In this document: positions 53,641 through 58,891 of the stretch, in pieces
Layout of the letters: each line of letters opens with the position of its first letter
Numbering within the stretch: the stretch's first letter is position 1
From: Gemmatimonadota bacterium
GTDB taxonomy: Bacteria > Gemmatimonadota > Gemmatimonadetes > Gemmatimonadales > GWC2-71-9
Reading direction: 5' to 3'
DNA length: 58,891 nucleotides
NCBI GenBank assembly: GCA_009692115.1
Contig: SHZU01000013.1
Span: forward strand, 1-58,891
Notes under the pieces: generated by a model
What the model was told of the DNA's origin: nothing
Database searches by the model: none
Seen by the model: the letters and a program-made list of their open reading frames with translations, nothing else
Program-made: the position numbers and the translations under genes

Positions 53641-54066
53641 ATGACCGCGTTTCCGCCTCCCCGGACCTTGTTCTCCCGGGCGCTCCGGCTTCGGTGTCCG
53701 GTCTGCGGCGGTCACCCAATCTTCGTGAGCTGGTTTACGGTCTGCCCGTGCTGTCCGGTCTGCGGCTTCCGCCTGGATCGCCATGAGCCCGGCTACTGGC
53801 TCGGCAGTTACACGATCAATCTGTTTGCCACCGAAGCCGCCTTCTGCGCCTTTTTTGCCACTGCCATGGTGGCGACCTGGCCCGCCGTGCCGTGGAACGC
53901 GCTGCTGGCGGGCGGACTCCTGACGGTCGGGCTGACCCCGGTCCTGATTTTCCCGTTCACCAAGACCGTCTACCTCGCGATCGATCTCTGTTTTCGGCCG
54001 CCCGCCCCACCCGATCTCGCCACGCCGATCGAGCGGGGGTTTGTGGCACCGCCTACAACCCGCTGA
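53641..54066 (+). CDS. DUF983 family protein
   Basis: A 141-residue protein. Two zinc-ribbon-like CxxC pairs (CPVCGG about residues 19-24; CPCCPVCG about 35-42) precede two hydrophobic helices. The HEPGYWLGSYTINL segment is diagnostic of DUF983. Function unknown; members often sit near respiratory or stress genes. It starts 2 nt after the GroES-like gene. Confidence 0.82.
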   Translation: MTAFPPPRTLFSRALRLRCPVCGGHPIFVSWFTVCPCCPVCGFRLDRHEPGYWLGSYTINLFATEAAFCAFFATAMVATWPAVPWNALLAGGLLTVGLTPVLIFPFTKTVYLAIDLCFRPPAPPDLATPIERGFVAPPTTR

Positions 54067-54190
54067 CCGTTCCCGGAACCGGGCGGAGCCGCCGCCAGCC
54101 GGCCCGAATCCCCAAAACCCCAAGCCCCGCGAGCACCACCACCGGGATCAGGCCGCCAGCCATCGCGATCCCCCCGGCAATCACCGCCAC
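54053..54190 (-). CDS. Possible 45-residue membrane peptide after the M20 gene
   Basis: Immediately after the M20 stop (TGA, 54206-54208) the same frame continues with GWRNF and then VAVIAGGIAMAGGLIPVVV, a full transmembrane helix, ending in arginine-rich residues and TAG at 54053. A GTG at 54190 could start it as a separate 45-residue peptide. Alternatively it is the leftover of a C-terminal anchor or of another gene. There is no clear ribosome site. Confidence 0.35.
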   Translation of the reverse strand: MAVIAGGIAMAGGLIPVVVLAGLGVLGIRAGWRRLRPVPGTVSGL

Positions 54191-54205
54191 GAAGTTCCGC
54201 CAGCC

Positions 54206-55828
54206 TCAGGGCACGGCCTTGGGCCTGCACGTCCCGTCGGGCGCCCGGACGGTGGGGTACTTGATTCCCAGTTGCTCGAGGTAGGTCCCATACTTGGTTG
54301 GATCGTAGTAAAACGGCCGGAGCTGATCACGATACTTACCCAAGATGCCCGCATTGAGGTGGGTCGCGGGCCGGTCATCCGGGCGGATCAGGGGCTGGTA
54401 CTTCACGTCCTTGGTTTGGACGTTCTTGAAATAGTCCCACGCATCGGCGATCAGCTTCGGGGTGAGCAAGATGTCGAGCATGGTCATGGCCATGGCTTTG
54501 GCCCCCGCAGTGGCGCCCTGATGGGCCACCGGAGTGGCCATGGCGATGGCGTCGGTCCAGTTGTGCCCGGGCAAGCCTGGAACGTTGGACGGGAACCCGA
54601 GGGTCACCGAAGGCAGGGTCCAGGTTACGTCCCCGATATCGTCGGAGCCGCCCCCCTTCATGTTTTCCATCTTGGGGGGCGTCTGCAGAGTGTCGGACAC
54701 GGTGCTGTCGAGGCCCTCGACCTTGACCTGCATTTCCGTTTGGAGCGCCTTGGCAAACCGCTGGTCCTCGGCCGACCACTTCGGCATCCCCACCTGCTTG
54801 ACGTTCTCCAGCATGGCCAGGGCTATGGGCTTGTTGTGGTGATTGGGCCAAGCCGAGCCTAGCACCCGGACCGGTTCGAGGGTGGTACCGGTCATCATCG
54901 CGGCGCCCTGCGCCACCGAATCGCCGATGGCCCAGAGGGTCTTGATGCTCGGAAAGTCGAGCTCCCGGAAGTAGTACCACACCGAGGCCACTTGGGGGAC
55001 GACGTTGGGCTGGTCGCCGCCGTTGGTCACCACATAGTGCGACCGATGCGGGAGCCGAAGGTGCTCTCGGCGGTAATTCCAGCCGACGTTCATCAGCTCC
55101 ACGGCATCCGCGGCGCTCCGCCCCCGCCAGGGCGCCCCGGCCGAGTGGGCCGACTGGCCCCGGAAGGTGTACTCGACCGAGACGAGGCCGGTACCGTCCG
55201 GCTGGCCCCAGGCAACGCCGAACTTGCTACTGACGTGGCTGAAAATGTTGATGTCGACGTCACGGAACAGACCGGCCCTGACGTAGTAGGCCTTGGTCCC
55301 AATTTGCTCTTCGGCCACCCCGGGCCAGAGCTTCAAGGTCCCTGGGATCTTGTCTCGCTCCATCAGCCGCTTCACCGCGAGGGCCGCCGTAATATTGAGC
55401 GGCACGCCCGCGTTATGACCTTCACCGTGGCCCGGACCGCCCGGCACCAGCGGCGCTCGACAGGCGACCCCCGGCATCTGTGACGCCTGGGGGATCCCGT
55501 CGATATCGGAGCCTAACGAAATGACCGGTTTGCCTGAGCCCCAGGTCGCCACCCAGGCCGTGGGAATCCCGGCATAGTTCTCCTCGACGGTGAAGCCTTC
55601 TTTCCGAAGGATGCTCACCAGGTACTTCGAGGTTTCGAACTCCTGAAAGCCGAGCTCTCCGAAACTGAAGACCTGGTCGACCATTTCCTGGGTGAACTTG
55701 GCCCGGTCCTGGACGTCGGCGGCCACATCCTGCTTGAGCTTGGCGAGCCGGGGATCGGGCCGGGACGGTTTCGTTTGCGCCGCGGCCGCCGATGCGGCGG
55801 TGGCGAGGAGGAGGATCGTGTGTCTCAT
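54206..55828 (-). CDS. Secreted M20 amidohydrolase (AbgB-like), copy 2
   Basis: A 540-residue protein with a signal peptide (cleavage near AAAAQ) and an M20D/AbgB-like amidohydrolase domain. Landmarks are GELGFQEFETSKYL (about residues 50-63), GSDIDGIPQ, GHGEGHNAG (metal His), WPGVAEEQIG (catalytic Glu-Glu), SAHSAGAPW and the late GGGSDDIGDV metal site. Length exceeds typical AbgB by about 60 residues because of insertions in the lid domain. It is ATGA-coupled to its paralogue upstream; the two are recent-looking tandem duplicates. It probably removes acyl or aminobenzoyl groups from amino acids outside the cytoplasm. Confidence 0.86.
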   Translation of the reverse strand: MRHTILLLATAASAAAAQTKPSRPDPRLAKLKQDVAADVQDRAKFTQEMVDQVFSFGELGFQEFETSKYLVSILRKEGFTVEENYAGIPTAWVATWGSGKPVISLGSDIDGIPQASQMPGVACRAPLVPGGPGHGEGHNAGVPLNITAALAVKRLMERDKIPGTLKLWPGVAEEQIGTKAYYVRAGLFRDVDINIFSHVSSKFGVAWGQPDGTGLVSVEYTFRGQSAHSAGAPWRGRSAADAVELMNVGWNYRREHLRLPHRSHYVVTNGGDQPNVVPQVASVWYYFRELDFPSIKTLWAIGDSVAQGAAMMTGTTLEPVRVLGSAWPNHHNKPIALAMLENVKQVGMPKWSAEDQRFAKALQTEMQVKVEGLDSTVSDTLQTPPKMENMKGGGSDDIGDVTWTLPSVTLGFPSNVPGLPGHNWTDAIAMATPVAHQGATAGAKAMAMTMLDILLTPKLIADAWDYFKNVQTKDVKYQPLIRPDDRPATHLNAGILGKYRDQLRPFYYDPTKYGTYLEQLGIKYPTVRAPDGTCRPKAVP

Positions 55829-57456
55829 GGGGTTGCCTTGGCGCCGCAACTGCCGTCGGCGGCTCGAACGGTGGGATACTTGATGCCAAGCTGATCGAGA
55901 TAGGTCGGGTACTTGGCGGCGTCGTAGTAGAACGGCCGCATTTGATCGCGGAACCGGGCCAGGATCGGCCCATTGAGTTCAGTCGCGGGCCGGTCCTCCG
56001 GACGAACGAGGGACTCGTATTTCGTGTCTTTGGTTTGGACGTTCCGGTAGTAGTCCCACGCGTCGGACACCAATTTCGGCGTGGTCAGCACATCGAGCAT
56101 CGTGAGCGCGAGGGCTTTGGCGCCGGCGGTGGCACCCTTGTGGGCAATCGGGGTGGCCATGGCGATGGCGTCGGCCCAATTGTGGCCCGGGGTGCCCGGG
56201 ACGTTCGACGGGTAGAGCAGCTGCACGGTCGGAACAGCCCACGAGACATCGCCGATGTCGTCGGACCCGCCGCCTTTGCGATCGGCGTCTTTGGGCGGCG
56301 CATCGAGCCCGCGGGCCAAGGTGTCGAGTCCCTGTTCCGTTTGCCCCATTTCGTGCTGGATCGCCTTGGCAAATCGAACATCATCGGCCGACCACTTCGG
56401 CATCCCGACCCGCTGGACGTTGGCCGCCAACGCCTCGGCGACGGGTTTGTTGAAGTGCGGCGGCCACGCGGCGCCGAGCACGCGGACACTGGAGAGCTTG
56501 GTGCCGGTCATCAGGGCCGCGCCGGCGGCCACCGAATCGGCAATGGCCCAGAGGTCGCGGATCTTCGGGGCTTCGAGCTCGCGGAGGAAGTACCAAACCG
56601 AGGCGGTCGAGGGCACTACGTTCGGCTGGTCGCCGCCGTCCCGAACCACATAGTGGGAACGGTGTTCGAGCCGGAGGTGTTCGCGCCGGTAGTTCCAGCC
56701 GACGTTCATCAACTCGACGGCATCGAGCGCGCTCCGGCCCCGCCAGGGCGCCCCCGCGCCGTGAGCGCTGATACCCTGAAAGGAATAGAGGACCGAGACG
56801 AGGCCGCTGTATTCGTTCGGGGCGCCCCACGGCGTCGAGAAGTTGTCACCGACGTGGGTGAAGAAGCTGATGTCGACGTCTTTGAAGAGCCCGGCCCGGG
56901 TAAAGAACGCCTTCCCGCCGAGCTGTTCCTCGGCCACCCCCGGCCAGATCTTGATCGTGCCGGAGAGCTTCTCGCGCTCCATCAGCTTCTTGACCGCGAG
57001 CGCCGCGGTGACGACCACCGCCTGGCCGGAATTGTGCCCTTCGCCGTGGCCGGGGGCGCCGGGAATCATCGGCTGGCGGCAGGCCACACCCGGCACCTGC
57101 GAGGCTTGAGGAATCCCGTCGATATCGGAGCCCACCGCGATGACCGGTTTCCCGGCGCCCCAGGTGGCCACCCAGCCGGTCGGCATCCCGGCGTAGTTCT
57201 CCTCCACCGTAAAGCCCTCTTTGCGGAGGAGCGCCACCAAGTACTTCGAGGTTTCGAATTCCTGGAAGCCGAGTTCGCCGTAGCTGAAGATCTGGTCGTT
57301 GATCTCTTGGGTCAGTTTGGCGCGGGCATCGACATCGGCCACGAGCGATTTCTTGAGCGACTCAACCCGGGGATCCGGCCGAGCCGCCGGCTTCTGCGCC
57401 AAGAGCGGCATGGCAACGGACGTGATCAGGGTACATAACGAAAGGGCCCTTCGCAT
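55825..57456 (-). CDS. Secreted M20 amidohydrolase (AbgB-like), copy 1
   Basis: A 543-residue paralogue of the downstream gene with the same order of motifs (GSDIDGIPQASQ, GHGEGHNSG, WPGVAEEQLG, SAHGAGAPW, GGGSDDIGDV) and a signal peptide ending near PLLAQ. The ATG at 57456 is preferred to the in-frame TTG at 57468. It is the first gene of the pair. A good -10 (CATAAT, 57514-57509) lies upstream without an obvious -35. Confidence 0.86.
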   Translation of the reverse strand: MRRALSLCTLITSVAMPLLAQKPAARPDPRVESLKKSLVADVDARAKLTQEINDQIFSYGELGFQEFETSKYLVALLRKEGFTVEENYAGMPTGWVATWGAGKPVIAVGSDIDGIPQASQVPGVACRQPMIPGAPGHGEGHNSGQAVVVTAALAVKKLMEREKLSGTIKIWPGVAEEQLGGKAFFTRAGLFKDVDISFFTHVGDNFSTPWGAPNEYSGLVSVLYSFQGISAHGAGAPWRGRSALDAVELMNVGWNYRREHLRLEHRSHYVVRDGGDQPNVVPSTASVWYFLRELEAPKIRDLWAIADSVAAGAALMTGTKLSSVRVLGAAWPPHFNKPVAEALAANVQRVGMPKWSADDVRFAKAIQHEMGQTEQGLDTLARGLDAPPKDADRKGGGSDDIGDVSWAVPTVQLLYPSNVPGTPGHNWADAIAMATPIAHKGATAGAKALALTMLDVLTTPKLVSDAWDYYRNVQTKDTKYESLVRPEDRPATELNGPILARFRDQMRPFYYDAAKYPTYLDQLGIKYPTVRAADGSCGAKATP

Positions 57457-57549
57457 GGCGGGGTTCAAGCTCCGAATTGGTCTGATCTGGAACTGGCGGC
57501 GACCCTCAATTATGGCTCCCCGCCGGACGGCGCGCCACGGGGACCGGAC

Positions 57550-57963
57550 TCAGGGGGCCCGATCGCGCAAATAGGTGTTCACGAAGTGCTGAAGACCCTC
57601 GGCCTCGAATCGCTCGGGTTCCCAAGGCGAGCCGTCGACTCGGTCGGGATGAAGGAAGAGATAGGCGCAGGCGTCGAGGGCGCTGGCGTCATCGAGCTCG
57701 ACCGAGACCGGAATCCGACCATAGGTTTTACCTGCGTCCTCGAACCGGTCCAGTGTCGCAAGGTCGGAGGCGGAAACGTCGAGGTAGAGAACGCCGGGGA
57801 CGGCGCTTTGCGCGGGCCCGCGCAGCAGTGCCGGGTAGACCTCGTTGCCGACCCGGACCCGGACGAACCCCCGGATCGTGGCGGCCCGGGCCTGGTAGCC
57901 GCCCGCAACGACCCGATCCCAGACTTGGCGGTACATCAGGGAGCCATAGGTAAAGACGTGCAT
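57550..57963 (-). CDS. Gamma-glutamylcyclotransferase-like (AIG2) protein
   Basis: A 137-residue protein with the substrate-binding VFTYGSLM at the N-terminus (residues 3-10), the catalytic Glu in LDRFEDAGKTYGR (about residue 75) and the GFVRVRVG and VPGVLYL strands. These cyclise gamma-glutamyl amines or peptides. It runs convergent neither with the M20 pair nor with the next gene; the 190 nt upstream contain only a promoter-like TATATA for the opposite gene. Confidence 0.82.
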   Translation of the reverse strand: MHVFTYGSLMYRQVWDRVVAGGYQARAATIRGFVRVRVGNEVYPALLRGPAQSAVPGVLYLDVSASDLATLDRFEDAGKTYGRIPVSVELDDASALDACAYLFLHPDRVDGSPWEPERFEAEGLQHFVNTYLRDRAP

Positions 57964-58098
57964 GGTTCGGCCTCGGCTAGCGGTCTTGAACCCTCCGAAA
58001 GAAGATCATCCCGCCCTCCATCCGAAAGGGCTCTGCCGAAACCAAAACCGAATCCGAAGAAGACCGGTCTTGCCCCCGCCTGGCCCGCGCGCCACTCT

Positions 58099-58104
58099 TA
58101 TATA
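58099..58104 (+). promoter_or_regulatory. Candidate -10 box of the SnoaL-like gene
   Basis: TATATA lies 52 nt before the ATG at 58157 in an otherwise G+C-rich stretch. No convincing -35 is found at the proper spacing. A ribosome site AAAGGGA lies close to the start. Confidence 0.3.
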
Positions 58105-58156
58105 GAGCCGCCGGGACCCCCCGGGGCCGCAACCCGACTGGAAAGGGAACCCGATC

Positions 58157-58573
58157 ATGAACTCGATCCGAGAAACGGCGGAGCAGTTCTTCGACGCGTG
58201 CGAGACCGGCAAAGGATGGGCGGTCTGCCGCCAGTATTGCCGTCCGGATGCAACCTTCTCGGCCCAAGCCGACGCGCTGGCGGCGGTGACGACGGTGGAG
58301 GGTTACACGGAGTGGATGAAGGGCATGTTCACTCCGGCGCCCGACGCGAGTTACGAAATCCGTTCGTTCGCGGTGGACGAACAGCGCGGGAACGTCATCG
58401 GGTTCGCGATCTTCCGGGGCACCCACACCGGCCCGGGTGGGCCAGTTCCGCCGACCGGCAAGCGAGTCGAGGCGGACTACGTCTACATCATGGATTTCGA
58501 GGGCGGCAAGATTCGCCACCTGACCAAGGTGTGGAACGATGCCTTCAGTCTCAAGCAATTAGGCTGGATGTAA
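58157..58573 (+). CDS. SnoaL-like/NTF2-fold protein
   Basis: A 138-residue protein with the NTF2-like pattern: EQFFDACETGKGW at the N-terminal helix, YCRPDATFSAQ, YTEWMKGMF, then RVEADYVYIMDFEGGKIRHLTKVWND. Several SnoaL-like proteins are cyclases, hydratases or small carrier proteins. No partner gene is seen except the adjacent paaZ end on the other strand. Confidence 0.75.
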   Translation: MNSIRETAEQFFDACETGKGWAVCRQYCRPDATFSAQADALAAVTTVEGYTEWMKGMFTPAPDASYEIRSFAVDEQRGNVIGFAIFRGTHTGPGGPVPPTGKRVEADYVYIMDFEGGKIRHLTKVWNDAFSLKQLGWM

Positions 58574-58579
58574 ACCGGC

Positions 58580-58891
58580 TCAGGCTGGGGGGCGTTTCGC
58601 CACCAGCGTCAGGATCGAGTAGACCGCACAGACCTCCTGGTCGTGATTGGTCACCTCGACATCCCACTCGACCACGCCTTGCGGCACGCCATCGGGCGGC
58701 GTGTCCTTGGCGGTCTTCTGCTTGCAGGTAAACCGGACCTGAATGGTATCGCCGGGGTAGACGGGCTTGGTGAAGCGGAGCCGCTCGAGCCCGTAGTTGG
58801 CCAGCACCGGCCCCTTCGGCGGATACACGAACAACCCAGCCGCGGCCGAGAGCACGAAATAGCCATGCGCTACCCGGCGCCCGAACAGGGA
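58580..58891 (-). CDS. paaZ: PaaZ-type MaoC hydratase domain, 5' part outside the window
   Basis: The C-terminal 103 residues of a MaoC/hotdog hydratase, reading off the right edge of the window. [19 protein letters not shown] contains the catalytic-loop His region, and [22 protein letters not shown] is characteristic of the C-terminal hydratase of the phenylacetate-degradation protein PaaZ. Whether the N-terminal aldehyde dehydrogenase domain is present cannot be seen. In full-length PaaZ the enzyme opens the oxepin-CoA ring and oxidises the aldehyde. Confidence 0.72.
   Translation of the reverse strand, partial: SLFGRRVAHGYFVLSAAAGLFVYPPKGPVLANYGLERLRFTKPVYPGDTIQVRFTCKQKTAKDTPPDGVPQGVVEWDVEVTNHDQEVCAVYSILTLVAKRPPA

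Overview
The window is G+C-rich (roughly two thirds by eye) and densely packed, with most neighbouring genes joined by 4-base ATGA or GTGA stop/start overlaps. The gene content (caa3-type oxidase, plant-type FabI, N-acetylated arginine pathway, many secreted M20 and beta-lactamase-fold hydrolases, Cox-type molybdenum hydroxylase) fits an aerobic, soil- or sediment-type bacterium. Gemmatimonadota is my best guess, but it is an inference without any rRNA or marker-gene search. I see no transposase, phage gene, CRISPR array, tRNA or rRNA.

Layout. (1) 303-13426, plus strand: coxS-coxL-coxM for a form II-like molybdenum hydroxylase, then a Uma2 gene, a secreted serine hydrolase and a scrambled duplicate scar (6407-7012). 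An accessory operon follows: a CPBP-like membrane protein, mocA, coxG, an amidase, a DUF1445 protein, coxD and coxE. (2) 13427-21015: a Phd/VapC toxin-antitoxin pair with a palindromic operator, a 2.4-kb stretch of gene fragments and start-less genes (14213-16618), then xdhC, a second serine hydrolase and a Na+/solute symporter. (3) 33311 down to 21012, minus strand: a nine-gene arginine block argG - P-loop NTPase - argC - argD - argF' - argB - argE' - argH - argR. It is followed at once by a histidine operon remnant: promoter, poly-histidine leader peptide, attenuator, a hisG'-'hisF fusion, hisN, hisIE with an internal stop, and an epimerase. (4) 33452-46937: small enzymes, an OmpA/Ig protein, two membrane transporters, a PAS/Ig chimeric scrap, the tesA/ybbA/ybbP divergon, fabI, DUF423, YkgJ, a frameshifted DinB and a glycerophosphodiesterase. 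(5) 46993-58891: a secreted M20 peptidase, ctaCDEF, greA, a GroES-like gene, DUF983, two tandem secreted M20 amidohydrolases, small enzymes and the 3' end of paaZ.

How the parts work together. The arginine block encodes the acetylated route known from Xanthomonas: carbamoylation of N-acetylornithine, then deacetylation of N-acetylcitrulline. No N-acetylglutamate synthase is visible, and a P-loop NTPase of unknown function sits in the operon. argR closes the operon. The histidine operon has a hand-checkable attenuator: eight His codons in a 27-residue leader, a perfect 10-bp terminator stem with a T-rich tail, and a 7-base antiterminator match. Its structural genes have collapsed by a deletion that joins the first part of hisG to the tail of hisF, and hisIE carries an amber codon. 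Histidine synthesis from this locus is therefore probably lost unless a second copy exists.

Two window-wide patterns stand out. One is repeated decay by deletion and fusion (coxM/uma2, uxuA, hisG/hisF, PAS/Ig, DinB). The other is a strongly favoured 7-mer, GTTAGGC, seen at least 21 times; it accounts for nearly all TTA leucine codons.
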